Positions 16,624 through 24,842 of a stretch of 64,000 bases of DNA are shown one piece after another (the first letter of the stretch is position 1; every line of letters begins with the position of its first letter). Source of the stretch: CAVRGQ01 sp963720785. GTDB taxonomy: Bacteria > Actinomycetota > Acidimicrobiia > IMCC26256 > DASPTH01. The stretch lies in the NCBI GenBank assembly GCA_963720785.1, contig CAVRGQ010000004.1, positions 744,001 through 808,000 on the forward strand, in the 5' to 3' direction. The notes below the pieces were generated by a model. That model ran no database searches and had not been told where the DNA came from. It saw only the letters and a list, made by a program, of their open reading frames with translations. The position numbers were made by a program, and so were the translations under genes.

Positions 16624-16722
16624 GACGCGCCGGCGACGTGCCGGGGACGTGCCGGGGACGTGCCGGGGACGTGCCGGGGACGTGCCGGGGACGTGCGGAG
16701 GACGCGCGCAGGACGCGCCGGG
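16624..16722. repeat. Array of nine 11-bp tandem repeats
   Basis: Nine head-to-tail 11-mers: five exact GACGTGCCGGG copies (16635-16689) flanked by four variants at 16624, 16690, 16701 and 16712. They fill the gap between the divergent hypothetical gene and a lipoprotein gene, with the array ending 36 bases before the latter's GTG. The 11-bp period is close to one helical turn, so a protein binding each unit would sit on one face of the DNA. No known operator is recognised. Confidence 0.9.
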
Positions 16723-16758
16723 CGCGAGGCGATACCCTGCGCCCCTCAGGGGGGATCC

Positions 16759-17256
16759 GTGACGACGAGGCGCAGGACCACACGGTCCGCGGGCCCGCTG
16801 CTGGCGGCACTCGCGGTCTGCTCGACGCTGGTGACGGCGTGTGGCGGTGGCGGTCGCCTCAGCGCGCACGAGTACGTGCACCGGGCGAGCGCGATCTGTG
16901 GCCACGCCAACCGGCGGGCGGACGCCGCTTCCCACCTCGCCCGCCGTGCCGCCGTGCAGGCTCGCACCGCCGCCGAGCTGGAGAAGCTCCGACCGCCGGA
17001 GGCGATGGCCCAGTTCGACGCCGTGTGGGTGGCGCTGGTGCGCCAGAGCGCGGCCGAGCTCGAGGCGCTGGTGGTGTCGCACCGTGCCGGCGCCGGCGCG
17101 CGCGCTGCTCAGCAGCAGGCGGCGGTCGCCACGCTCACCGCACGCGCGGCCGAGCTCGCCCGGGCCCAGGGGATCACCGCGTGCCCGCGTCACTTCACCG
17201 CCACCGCCGGCGGCTCCGAGCCGGTCGGTTCCGCCTCGGTGAAACCGGGGCCGTGA
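16759..17256 (+). CDS. Small predicted lipoprotein
   Basis: 165-aa exported protein. A basic N-terminus (TTRRRTTRS) and hydrophobic stretch lead to a lipobox LVTAC, so it is probably lipid-anchored. The mature part is helical and rich in Ala and Arg, with a Cys pair (AICGHANRRAD and ITACPRHF) that might form a disulphide. The GTG at 16759 has a good AGGGGGGA ribosome-binding site. It lies directly downstream of the 11-bp repeat array. Its stop (TGA at 17254-17256) overlaps a possible GTG start of the next gene, so some coupling is possible. Function unknown. Confidence 0.7.
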   Translation: MTTRRRTTRSAGPLLAALAVCSTLVTACGGGGRLSAHEYVHRASAICGHANRRADAASHLARRAAVQARTAAELEKLRPPEAMAQFDAVWVALVRQSAAELEALVVSHRAGAGARAAQQQAAVATLTARAAELARAQGITACPRHFTATAGGSEPVGSASVKPGP

Positions 17257-17273
17257 CCCCTACGCTTCCGGGC

Positions 17274-18707
17274 ATGACTGCCGGGAACGCCCACGAGCGA
17301 CTCCGTGCGCTCGACGAGGCCTTCCTCCACCTCGAGCGGGTCGACACGCCGATGCACGTCGGTGCCGTGGCGATCCTCGAGCGTGCGCCCTTCCTCGACG
17401 CCGACGGCCGCTTCCGCCTCGACGACGTGCGCCGCCTCATCGGGTCGCGCATGCAACTCCTCCCGAAGTTCCGCCAGCGCGTGGTGCCGGTGCCGTTCGG
17501 CCGGGGCCGCGCGGTGTGGACCGATCACGAGGGCTTCACCATCGCGGATCACGTGCACCTCACGTCGCTCCCGGGCCGCGGCAGCCGGCGCGACCTCTTC
17601 GCCCTCGCCGAGCGCCTCATGGGCCAGTTGCTCGACCGCGAGCGACCGTTGTGGGAGATGTGGTTCGTCGACGGCGTCGACGGTGGCGCGCACGTCGGGC
17701 TGATCCACCGCTCGCACCACACCCTCACCGACGGCGTGTCCGGCGTCGACCTCGCGCTGGCCGTACTCGACTTCACCCCCGAGCCGATGGTGCTCGACGA
17801 CGACGGTTGGCGCGCCGGACCGCCGCCCGAGCCCGCCGCGCTCGTCTCGGAGTCACTGCGCCGCACGCTCGCGCTGCCGCGCGACGCGGCATCGGCGGCG
17901 CGCCGCCTGCTCGAAGCACCGCGCGACTGCGCGGCCGAAGCCGTGAAGCTCGGGCGTCAGCTCGCATCGTTCGCCGAGGGCGCGCTCACCGCGCCGCGCC
18001 TGTCGATCAACGAGGGCATCGGCACGGGCCGCAGCTTCCAGACCGTCAACGTGCCGCTCGACCTGTTCCGCCGGGTCGGCCGCACCTTCGGCTGCACCGT
18101 GAACGACGTGGTACTCGCCACGGTGAGCAGTGCACTCGGCCGATTGCTCGCCGACCGCGGTGAGCTGCACGACGAGCTCGTGGTGAAGGCGTTCTGCCCC
18201 GTGTCGGTGCGGATCGACGAAGAGCGCATGGAGTTGGGCAACCGCATCTCCGCGATGTTCGTGCCGCTGCCGGTCGCCGAGGGGGACGCGCGCCAGCGGC
18301 TCCACACGGTGCGCACCTCCACGTCGTCGCTCAAGGAGCGCGGCCAGGCGAACGGCGCGGCCGCGGTGCTGGGGCTGTCGGAGCTCGCGTCGCCCGCAAT
18401 GCTCGGCCTCGCCGCGCACGCCGCGCACCGGCAGCCGCTCGCCAACGTGATCGTCACCAACATCCCCGGGCCCGAGGCCCCGCTCTACTGCCTCGGTGCG
18501 CGCATGCTCGAGGTGTACCCGATCGCCCCGCTGTCACAGAACCTCACCGTGAACGTGGCGATCCTGTCGTACGGCGGGAACCTGCACTTCGGTCTGCTCG
18601 GCGACGGCGCGTCGAACGGCGACCTCGAACGGCTCGCGGGCGGGATCGAGGACGCACTGCACGAGCTGCACGATCTCCCTGAAGTTGCGTCGTACGCACG
18701 CGTATAG
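17274..18707 (+). CDS. Wax ester synthase/diacylglycerol acyltransferase (WS/DGAT)
   Basis: 477-aa acyltransferase that makes triacylglycerol or wax esters from acyl-CoA, a storage-lipid enzyme common in actinobacteria. The catalytic HHxxxDG motif is present as HRSHHTLTDGVSG, the start LRALDEAFLHLERVDTPMHVG is typical, and the C-terminal ANVIVTNIPGPEAPLY and LTVNVAILSYGG match the family. The ATG at 17274 has TACGCT seven bases upstream (17261-17266); an in-frame GTG at 17253 overlapping the previous stop is an alternative. Confidence 0.94.
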   Translation: MTAGNAHERLRALDEAFLHLERVDTPMHVGAVAILERAPFLDADGRFRLDDVRRLIGSRMQLLPKFRQRVVPVPFGRGRAVWTDHEGFTIADHVHLTSLPGRGSRRDLFALAERLMGQLLDRERPLWEMWFVDGVDGGAHVGLIHRSHHTLTDGVSGVDLALAVLDFTPEPMVLDDDGWRAGPPPEPAALVSESLRRTLALPRDAASAARRLLEAPRDCAAEAVKLGRQLASFAEGALTAPRLSINEGIGTGRSFQTVNVPLDLFRRVGRTFGCTVNDVVLATVSSALGRLLADRGELHDELVVKAFCPVSVRIDEERMELGNRISAMFVPLPVAEGDARQRLHTVRTSTSSLKERGQANGAAAVLGLSELASPAMLGLAAHAAHRQPLANVIVTNIPGPEAPLYCLGARMLEVYPIAPLSQNLTVNVAILSYGGNLHFGLLGDGASNGDLERLAGGIEDALHELHDLPEVASYARV

Positions 18708-18748
18708 CCTCTGCGAACGACGCAAGTTCGCGTGACCCGGGAGGCGGC

Positions 18749-20083
18749 ATGAGCCGGAGCGACGATCCCACCGCTGAGGTCACCGACCTCCTGCAGCAGC
18801 TCATCCGCAACAAGTGTGTCAACGACGGCACCGTTGCGTCGGGTGAGGAGTTGCGCTCCGTCGACCTGCTCGCCGGCTACCTCGCCGGCGCGGGGGACCA
18901 CGAGACCTACGAGCCGCAGCCCGGCCGGACCAGCCTCGTCGCCCGCATCGAGGGCACCGATCCCGACGCGCCGTCGCTGCTGCTGATGGGGCACACCGAT
19001 GTCGTGCCCGTCAACGAGGACGGCTGGAGCCGCGACCCGTTCGCGGGCGAGGTCGTCGACGGTTTCGTGTGGGGCCGCGGCGCGGTCGACATGCTCAACC
19101 TCACCGCGTCGCAGGCGGTGGCGTTCCGTCGCCTCGCCGACAGCGACTTCAAGCCGCGCGGCACGCTCATCTACCTCGCGGTCGCCGACGAGGAGGCGCT
19201 CGGCACGTGGGGCGCGCACTGGTTGCTCGACCACGAGCGCGACGCCGTGTACGCCGACTACGTGCTCACCGAGTCGGGCGGCCACCAGATCCCCACGCCC
19301 AACGGGCCCCGGCTGCCGGTGCTGGTCGCGGAGAAGGGCACCTACTGGACGAAGATCCGGGTGCACGGCACACCGGGTCACGGATCGCAGCCGTACCTCA
19401 CCGACAACGCACTCGTCACCGCGGCCGAGGTCGTGCGGCGCATCTCGGAGTACCGCCCGCAGGCACAGATCCACGACGCGTGGAAGCTGTTCGTCGAGGG
19501 AATGGGCTTCGACGACGAGCTCACGCGCATGCTGCTCGATCCCGACCAGTTCGACGACGCGCTGCGCGACCTGCCGCTCGGCATCGCTCGCCACTTCCAC
19601 GCGTGCACCCACACCACGTTCTCGCCGAACGTGGCGCACGGCGGCACGAAGACCAACGTGATCCCCGACAAGGTGGAGCTCGACGTCGACATTCGCACGC
19701 TGCCCGGCCAGAGCGGTGCGCACGCGGCCGCGATGCTGCGCGAGGCCCTCGGCGACCTCGCCGACGCGGTCGAGATCGACTCCAACGACGACGGCTCCAC
19801 CGGCTCGCCGATGGACACGCCGCTGTGGGATTCGCTGGCGCGCACCACCGCGCAGCTGTGCGAGGGTTCCGCGCTCATCCCGTCGCTGATGGTCGGCGGC
19901 ACCGACAACCGCTTCTACCGGCGGGCCGGCTCGGTGGGGTACGGGTTCGGGCTGTTCTCCGAGCGCGTCGCCTACGAGGACTACGCCGCGATGTTCCACG
20001 GCAACGACGAGCGCGTCGACCAGGAATCGCTCAAGCTCTCGACGATGCTGTGGGAGGCCGTCGCTCGCGACCTGCTCGCGTAG
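18749..20083 (+). CDS. M20-family metallopeptidase
   Basis: 444-aa zinc-dependent exopeptidase or deacylase of the ArgE/DapE/CPG2 type. Metal ligands are seen in LLLMGHTDVVPVNEDGW, GRGAVDMLNL and VADEEALG; the dimerisation domain follows, including KIRVHGTPGHGSQPYLTDNA. Residues near the C-terminus (LMVGGTDNRFYRRAG, MFHGNDERVD) complete the site. A GGGAGGCGGC ribosome-binding site precedes the ATG. The substrate is not evident from context. Its stop is directly adjacent to the DoxX stop on the other strand. Confidence 0.92.
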   Translation: MSRSDDPTAEVTDLLQQLIRNKCVNDGTVASGEELRSVDLLAGYLAGAGDHETYEPQPGRTSLVARIEGTDPDAPSLLLMGHTDVVPVNEDGWSRDPFAGEVVDGFVWGRGAVDMLNLTASQAVAFRRLADSDFKPRGTLIYLAVADEEALGTWGAHWLLDHERDAVYADYVLTESGGHQIPTPNGPRLPVLVAEKGTYWTKIRVHGTPGHGSQPYLTDNALVTAAEVVRRISEYRPQAQIHDAWKLFVEGMGFDDELTRMLLDPDQFDDALRDLPLGIARHFHACTHTTFSPNVAHGGTKTNVIPDKVELDVDIRTLPGQSGAHAAAMLREALGDLADAVEIDSNDDGSTGSPMDTPLWDSLARTTAQLCEGSALIPSLMVGGTDNRFYRRAGSVGYGFGLFSERVAYEDYAAMFHGNDERVDQESLKLSTMLWEAVARDLLA

Positions 20084-20524
20084 CTACGACCCCCGCGGTC
20101 GTGGCGGCGTGAGTGTCGTGATGCGGTGGTCGAGCGCGAGTCGCCCGGGGCCCGCCCACACCAGGAACAACATGGCCAGCAGCATGGCCGGCCCGACGCC
20201 GAGGTGGAACGAGCCGCCCTCGACGCGTCCCGCCGTGGCGATCGCCCCCACCAAGTTGGCGGCGAGCAGCAGCGCCGCCGGCCGAGTCAACAGGCCGATC
20301 ACCAGGAGCGCGCCGCACACCAGCTCGAGGGTGCCCACCAGGTAGGTGGCGACCTCCGGGGCCGGGACCCCGTAGCGGTCGAAGTCGTCGGCCTCCTTCA
20401 TGTGGTCGACGAACTTCCCGAGTGAGAACAGCACGAAGAGGGCGCCGGTGGCGACGCGCACGGCGGTGGTCGCCCACGCGGCGGCGCCGTCGAAGCGGTT
20501 CCGGGCCAGACGTTCGAAGGTCAT
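20084..20524 (-). CDS. DoxX-family membrane protein
   Basis: 146-aa four-helix membrane protein of the DoxX/TQO-small type. Segments: WATTAVRVATGALFVLFSLG, then TYLVGTLELVCGALLVIGLL, LLLAANLVGAIATAGRVEGG and AMLLAMLFLVWAGPGRLALD. Family members accompany redox or sulfur metabolism, or mycobacterial surface oxidoreductases; no specific role is shown here. It overlaps the PAC2 gene by four bases (ATGA) and so belongs to its operon. Confidence 0.85.
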   Translation of the reverse strand: MTFERLARNRFDGAAAWATTAVRVATGALFVLFSLGKFVDHMKEADDFDRYGVPAPEVATYLVGTLELVCGALLVIGLLTRPAALLLAANLVGAIATAGRVEGGSFHLGVGPAMLLAMLFLVWAGPGRLALDHRITTLTPPRPRGS

Positions 20525-21417
20525 TCGTCGCCTCGTTGTTCACGCAGGAATTGCTCGAGCTCGTCGGCGAGATCGTCGCCGCTCACCTCGCCGAAGCCCG
20601 CGCCACCGAGACCGCGCGTGTCGTCGCCGTGGTGCTCGGGAACTTCCGCGTCCATCTGGAGCTCGATGCCGCGGATGTAGTCCTCGAGCTCGTCGTTGTC
20701 CTCGACGGCGCGGTCGACCTGCGTGCGCCACATGTCGACGAGCTCCTCGAGCCCGTGGAGGTCGAGGCGCAGGTCGGCGAGTCGCCCGAGGCGCGCGAGC
20801 AGGGCGCGCGTCGCTACCGGGTTGGGCGGGCTCGACACGTAGTGGGGGACGGGCGCCCACAGCGACACCGAACCGATGCCGGCCTCCCGGCACGCGTCGT
20901 GGAGGACGCCGACGATGCCGGTGGGTCCCTCGTACTGCGAGCGGGTGAGGTCGAGGCGGTCGAGCAGCTCGCTGTCGGTGGCGGTGCCGGTGACCGGGAT
21001 GTCGCGCGTGTGCACGACGTCGCCGATGAGCGCGCCGAGCGTGACGACGAGCTCGCAGCCGGTTGCCGTCGCGACCTCGAGGATCGCCGCGGAATACTCC
21101 CGCCAGCGGAGATTGGGTTCGACGCCCTGCACGATCACGAGGTCGCGTCCCTCGACGGAGGTGGCGTGGATCTCGGTGGCCGGCCACGTGATCGCCCGGG
21201 TGACGCCGTCGGAGAGCTCCACGGTGGGTCGGCGCGACTGGTAGTCGACGTACTCGTCGGGGTCGATCCAGGCGACCCGGGGGCCGTGGCCGTGGCGCAG
21301 GAGCCAGTCGGCCGCACCGGTGGCGGCGTCGCCGGCGTCGTTCCAGCCGGAGAACGCGGCGACGAGCACGGGTCGCTCGAGCGACGGTTGCTGCTCCCAC
21401 ACGAGGCCGGCTGCCAT
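20521..21417 (-). CDS. PAC2-family protein
   Basis: 298-aa protein with a PAC2 domain, the fold shared with eukaryotic proteasome-assembly chaperone 2. Typical pieces are LVAAFSGWNDAGDAATGAAD, IDPDEYVDYQ, VIVQGVEPNLRWREYSAAIL and LGALIGDVVHTRDIPVTGTA. The C-terminal tail is acidic and probably helical. The actinobacterial members have no settled function, though a proteasome link has been suggested. The ATG at 21417 has TAAGCT six bases upstream (21424-21429). It leads the DoxX gene and is divergent from the HpaB-type gene, whose promoter shares the 36-bp gap. Confidence 0.9.
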   Translation of the reverse strand: MAAGLVWEQQPSLERPVLVAAFSGWNDAGDAATGAADWLLRHGHGPRVAWIDPDEYVDYQSRRPTVELSDGVTRAITWPATEIHATSVEGRDLVIVQGVEPNLRWREYSAAILEVATATGCELVVTLGALIGDVVHTRDIPVTGTATDSELLDRLDLTRSQYEGPTGIVGVLHDACREAGIGSVSLWAPVPHYVSSPPNPVATRALLARLGRLADLRLDLHGLEELVDMWRTQVDRAVEDNDELEDYIRGIELQMDAEVPEHHGDDTRGLGGAGFGEVSGDDLADELEQFLREQRGDE

Positions 21418-21453
21418 CCCGGAAGCTTACGGTCCGCTGGGTAGAGTGCCCTG

Positions 21454-22869
21454 ATGGCGCTGAGGTCGGCTGACGAGTACCGCGCGTCGCTGCGCGACGG
21501 GCGTCGGGTCTGGTACCGCGGCCGCCCGGTCACCGACCTGCTCGGTGACCCGGAGCTCCGGGTGGCCATCGATCACGCGGCGCTCGACTTCGAGGTCGGC
21601 CACGACCGCGTGCACCGGGATCTCGCCGTCGCCAAGGACCCCGACTCGGGCGAGGAGTACAGCGCCTACTACCAGCTGCCCCGGTCGTCCGACGACCTCC
21701 TCGCCCGTTCGCGGCTGATCGAGACCGTCACCGGCCTCGGCGGCACGCTCGTCACCCTGGTGAAGGAGATCGGATCCGACGCCCTCTTCGGGCTCCTGCG
21801 CGTCCTCGACGGCGAGCCCCGCGAGCGGGTGGCGGCCTACTACGAGAAGTGCCGCGCCGAAGATCTCGCGATCGCGGTCGCCCAGACCGATGTCAAGGGT
21901 GACCGCTCGCTGCTGCCGCACCAGCAGCCCGATCCCGACCACTACGTGCACGTCGTGTCGCAGGACTCCGAGGGCATCGTGGTGCGCGGCGCGAAGAACC
22001 ACACGAGCGTGTCGGCCAACGCCAACGAGATCATCGTGCTGCCCACGCGGGCCATGGGTCCCGACGACGCCGCGTTCGCGGTGTCGTTCGCGGTCCCGGT
22101 CGACACGCCGGGCCTGTCGCTCTACGTGTCGGGCTACGGCGCGGGGGAGCACAGCGACTTCGAGCACCCCATCTCGTCGAAGCACAAGATGCTCGAGACG
22201 CTCACCGTGTTCGACGACGTGTTCGTGCCGTGGGAGCGCGTGTTCCTGTGTGGCCAGCCGGAGCTCGCCGGGCCGGTCGCACTCGCCTTCGTCGACTACC
22301 ACCGCTTCACCGCGGTGTCGTACAAGCTGCCGCTCGTCGACGCGTTCGTCGGCTGCGCGGCGCTGATCGCCGAGATGAACGGTGTGGCCAAGGTCAACCA
22401 CATCCGGGAGAAGCTCACCCACCTCGTGATCTACGCCGAGACCGTGCGGGCCCTCACCGAGATGGCCGCGCTGCGCGCCCAGGTGGGCGGCCACGGCATC
22501 GCCTATCCCGACCCCGTCACCACCAACCTGGCCAAGTACACGTTCGCCACGGGGTACCACCACACGCTGGAGCTGGTGCAGGACTGCAGCGGTGGCCTGC
22601 TCGTGACCGGGCCCGGCGGCGACGACTGGGACAGTCCCGAGGTGCGCTCGGTGCTCGAGAAGTTCTACGGCGCCGCCGCCCCGGCGCGCGAACGACTGCG
22701 CATGATGAACACGATCGCGGACCTCACCACCCGCGACTTCGGCGGCTACCACGCAGTCCTCGCGGTGCACGCCGAGGGCTCGATCGAGGCGGAGAAGAAG
22801 CAGATCCTCCGCGAGTACGAGCCCGGCCGCGCCATCGCCTACGCCAAGCGCCTCGCCGGCATCGAATAG
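21454..22869 (+). CDS. 4-hydroxyphenylacetate 3-hydroxylase (HpaB)-family flavoprotein
   Basis: 471-aa protein of the HpaB / 4-hydroxybutyryl-CoA dehydratase superfamily (acyl-CoA dehydrogenase-like fold). It has the N-terminal domain start LRSADEYRASLRDGRRVWYRG and the flavin-region THTD-like segment AQTDVKGDRSLLPHQQPDPD. The His of KVNHIREKL is kept. However, the Cys ligands that hold the 4Fe-4S cluster in the dehydratase are absent from this stretch (IYAETVRALTEMA) and from the AVAQTD region. An FADH2-dependent aromatic monooxygenase is therefore the better guess. The ATG has TAGAGT six bases upstream (21442-21447). No reductase partner is near. Confidence 0.85.
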   Translation: MALRSADEYRASLRDGRRVWYRGRPVTDLLGDPELRVAIDHAALDFEVGHDRVHRDLAVAKDPDSGEEYSAYYQLPRSSDDLLARSRLIETVTGLGGTLVTLVKEIGSDALFGLLRVLDGEPRERVAAYYEKCRAEDLAIAVAQTDVKGDRSLLPHQQPDPDHYVHVVSQDSEGIVVRGAKNHTSVSANANEIIVLPTRAMGPDDAAFAVSFAVPVDTPGLSLYVSGYGAGEHSDFEHPISSKHKMLETLTVFDDVFVPWERVFLCGQPELAGPVALAFVDYHRFTAVSYKLPLVDAFVGCAALIAEMNGVAKVNHIREKLTHLVIYAETVRALTEMAALRAQVGGHGIAYPDPVTTNLAKYTFATGYHHTLELVQDCSGGLLVTGPGGDDWDSPEVRSVLEKFYGAAAPARERLRMMNTIADLTTRDFGGYHAVLAVHAEGSIEAEKKQILREYEPGRAIAYAKRLAGIE

Positions 22870-22974
22870 CGCGCCTTTCTCCTCGCTCGCCTCCGCTCGC
22901 TCCGTGCCAGCGGATCGCACCGGGCGGAGCCCGGCACCAGCCGGTACGCCGGAAGCACGAGGCGGCACAAATGG

Positions 22975-23003
22975 AAAGCGCCGCCCGTGGAGGGCGGCGC
23001 TCT
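22975..23003 (-). terminator. Terminator hairpin after whiB
   Basis: AGCGCCGCCC (22977-22986) pairs with GGGCGGCGCT (22992-23001) around a five-base loop. Read on the minus strand it follows the whiB stop by about 55 bases and runs into a T-rich CTTTCCATTT. It could also stop readthrough from the HpaB-type gene on the plus strand. The 105 bases before it, back to 22870, show no further feature. Confidence 0.75.
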
Positions 23004-23056
23004 CATCCGGCGACTCTCCGGAGGGGGGATCCAGAGGTCGCGCAGTGCTCGTTGCG

Positions 23057-23407
23057 TCAGGCGACGCGGGGCGTGCGGGGCTCGACCGGCGTGCCGTTGC
23101 CCTTGGGGTAGCGGGCGACGCGACCCACGGGCATGTCGACCCGGTAGCCGGCGGCGGCGCGCTCCTCTTCGGACTCGCCACCCCAGAAGCCGTACTCACG
23201 GTGCTCGCGCGCCCACTGGCGGCAGGGCTGGAGGACGGCGCAGTTGGTGCAGACGGCGCGGGCCTTGGCCTCACGCACGTTGCGCGTCTCGGGACGCTCG
23301 CCGGCGGGGGCGAAGAACAGGTCGTTCTGGCCTTGGCAGGCGGCGGAGCCGGTCCAGGTGAGCGGACCGGTGAAGATCAGGCTGGAGACGCTGTCGGCAG
23401 CGGACAC
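23057..23407 (-). CDS. WhiB-family Fe-S transcriptional regulator
   Basis: 116-aa Wbl protein, found only in actinobacteria and their phages. Four cysteines bind the 4Fe-4S cluster (C24, C53, C56, C62; the last three in AVCTNCAVLQPC), and the turn motif GFWGGES is followed by a basic C-terminal tail (VGRVARYPKGNG) for DNA contact. Wbl proteins act as redox or NO sensors together with the principal sigma factor. The GTG at 23407 is chosen because the domain begins soon after. The 5' leader carries two adjoining strong hairpins, suggesting control after transcription starts. Which Wbl subclass it is cannot be decided. Confidence 0.93.
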   Translation of the reverse strand: MSAADSVSSLIFTGPLTWTGSAACQGQNDLFFAPAGERPETRNVREAKARAVCTNCAVLQPCRQWAREHREYGFWGGESEEERAAAGYRVDMPVGRVARYPKGNGTPVEPRTPRVA

Positions 23408-23441
23408 AGAGGAACCCCCGGGGAGTGAGTGCGGATGAGGA

Positions 23442-23495
23442 GATTCGGGGAGCCGGTGGGGGGAACCGGCTCCCCGAATCGTCCTGCGAGAGGAC
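23442..23495 (-). promoter_or_regulatory. Adjoining hairpins in the whiB 5' leader
   Basis: GATTCGGGGAGCCGGT (23442-23457) and its exact complement (23465-23480) form a perfect 16-bp stem with a seven-base loop. Directly abutting is a second dyad, GTCCT-GCGAG-AGGAC (23481-23495). Both lie 35-88 bases upstream of the whiB start, between it and the divergent regulator. In RNA they could stack end to end. They may be an attenuator, an RNA-stability element or an operator; no T-run follows, so a plain terminator is less likely. Confidence 0.7.
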
Positions 23496-23540
23496 ACTCA
23501 ACCAGGTCTCAGGGAATCTGTCCAACAGTTACACTCGATA

Positions 23541-23586
23541 GGTTCCATCGGAACCAACGATGGCCCACATCCCTTGTACCACAAGG
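23541..23586. promoter_or_regulatory. Two 15-bp dyads between whiB and the LysR-type gene
   Basis: GGTTCC-ATC-GGAACC (23541-23555) and CCTTGT-ACC-ACAAGG (23572-23586) are perfect 6-3-6 palindromes whose centres are 31 bases apart, about three helical turns. Both fit NNTT-N7-AANN. They lie 31-76 bases before the LysR-type gene's start, where such regulators usually bind for autoregulation. Confidence 0.45.
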
Positions 23587-23616
23587 CCTGGAAGAACTTC
23601 GAAGGGAGCGACGGCG

Positions 23617-24561
23617 ATGGAGTTGCGGCACCTCGAGACGCTGGTGGCGATCGCGGAGGAAGGATCGTTCACGGCCGCGGCCGACGCGCTGGCCACGGTG
23701 CAGTCGAACGTGTCGGAGCAGGTGCGTCAGCTCGAGGCCGAGCTGGGGGTCCCGTTGCTCGTGCGCGGCCGTCGCGGCGCCGAGCCCACGGAGTTCGGCG
23801 CGCTCGTGCTGGAGCGGGCGCGCCGCATCGAGCGCGAGCTCGACGCCCTGCGCGCCGACATCGCCCTCGTCCAGGGATTGGAGACGGGCCACGCCCGCCT
23901 CGGTGTGGTGGGCACCGCGAGCCGGTGGTTGGTGCCGTCGCTGGTGGAGGACCTGCGCAAGCAGGCACCCGGAGTTCGCCTCCGGGTGAACGAGGGCGCG
24001 TCGGAGCGGCTCTTCGCCGAGGTCATCGAGGGCGAGCTCGCCCAGGCCGTGGTCACGGAGCCGGTGAACGACCGCCGGCTCGTGGTGGAGCACCTCCTCG
24101 CCGAGTCGATCGTCGGTCTCGTCGGCGCCGACGCCGACCTTCCCCCCGACCCCGTGCCGCTCGCCGCGTTCGCCGCGCTGCCGCTGGTGCTGCCGCCCGA
24201 GCCCAACCCGCTGCGCATGGAGCTCGAGGCGCTGGCCGCGTCGCAGGGCGTGACCCTGTCGGTCCCGGTGGAGGTGGAGGGCATCCGCCTGCTCGCCGAC
24301 CTGGTGGCCACCGGCGGCTTCGCGTCGATCCTGCCCGAGACGGCGATCCCGCCGGAGTTGCGCCACGTGCGGATCGTGCGCATCGCGAAGATGCCGCCGC
24401 GGCGTCTCGCACTCGTGCGGTCGCGCGACGCGCAGCTGTCGATGGCCGATCAGGCGGTGCGCGACGGCGTCAGGCGACTCGTGTCGAGCCGGGCGCACGG
24501 TCCCGAGCCGACGACCGCCGCGGGGGCGCCGAAGGCGGTACGGTCGCGCCGATCCAAGTGA
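23617..24561 (+). CDS. LysR-family transcriptional regulator
   Basis: 314-aa LTTR. The N-terminal winged helix-turn-helix is standard (MELRHLETLVAIAEEGSFTA, AADALATVQSNVSEQVRQLE), followed by a long linker helix and a two-lobed periplasmic-binding-like effector domain (LRVNEGASERLFAEVIEGEL). The ATG at 23617 has a GAAGGGAG ribosome-binding site; an upstream in-frame ATG at 23560 would add unrelated sequence. The C-terminal tail is low-complexity and basic. Divergent to whiB, with two palindromes in the shared region, so either itself or whiB may be a target. Effector unknown. Confidence 0.92.
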   Translation: MELRHLETLVAIAEEGSFTAAADALATVQSNVSEQVRQLEAELGVPLLVRGRRGAEPTEFGALVLERARRIERELDALRADIALVQGLETGHARLGVVGTASRWLVPSLVEDLRKQAPGVRLRVNEGASERLFAEVIEGELAQAVVTEPVNDRRLVVEHLLAESIVGLVGADADLPPDPVPLAAFAALPLVLPPEPNPLRMELEALAASQGVTLSVPVEVEGIRLLADLVATGGFASILPETAIPPELRHVRIVRIAKMPPRRLALVRSRDAQLSMADQAVRDGVRRLVSSRAHGPEPTTAAGAPKAVRSRRSK

Positions 24562-24581
24562 CGGGAACCGGGGGGTTGGGC

Positions 24582-24797
24582 ATGGCCGACGAGAAGCGTG
24601 GCATCAGTCCGAAGTTGATCCTGTTCGGCGTACTCGCAGTCGTGCTGATCGTGTTCGCGGTGTTGAACACCGACGACGCGAAGGTCAACTGGATCTTCGG
24701 CACCTGGGAGACGTCGCTCATCATCGTCATCCTGCTGAGCGGTGCGATCGGTTTCGGGCTCGGGTTCCTCGTGCGCGGCAGCGACAAGAACGGCTGA
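24582..24797 (+). CDS. Small LapA-type (DUF1049) membrane protein
   Basis: 71-aa protein with two membrane segments (LILFGVLAVVLIVFAVLNT and SLIIVILLSGAIGFGLGFLV) separated by a short loop containing VNWIFG, the layout of LapA/YciS-type proteins linked to lipopolysaccharide or envelope assembly in other bacteria. In actinobacteria the role is unknown. A weak GGGGGG ribosome-binding site precedes the ATG, 20 bases after the LysR stop, so it is likely co-transcribed. Confidence 0.8.
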   Translation: MADEKRGISPKLILFGVLAVVLIVFAVLNTDDAKVNWIFGTWETSLIIVILLSGAIGFGLGFLVRGSDKNG

Positions 24798-24842
24798 CCC
24801 GCACGATCCGCGAGGCGAGGCGAGGCGGGGCGAGCCGGGCCG

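Noticed and set aside
16624..16722. A CRISPR array
   Set aside because: Units are 11 bp and contiguous with no spacers; no cas genes are in the window.
21454..22869. 4-hydroxybutyryl-CoA dehydratase
   Set aside because: Cysteine ligands of the Fe-S cluster are not found at the expected positions.
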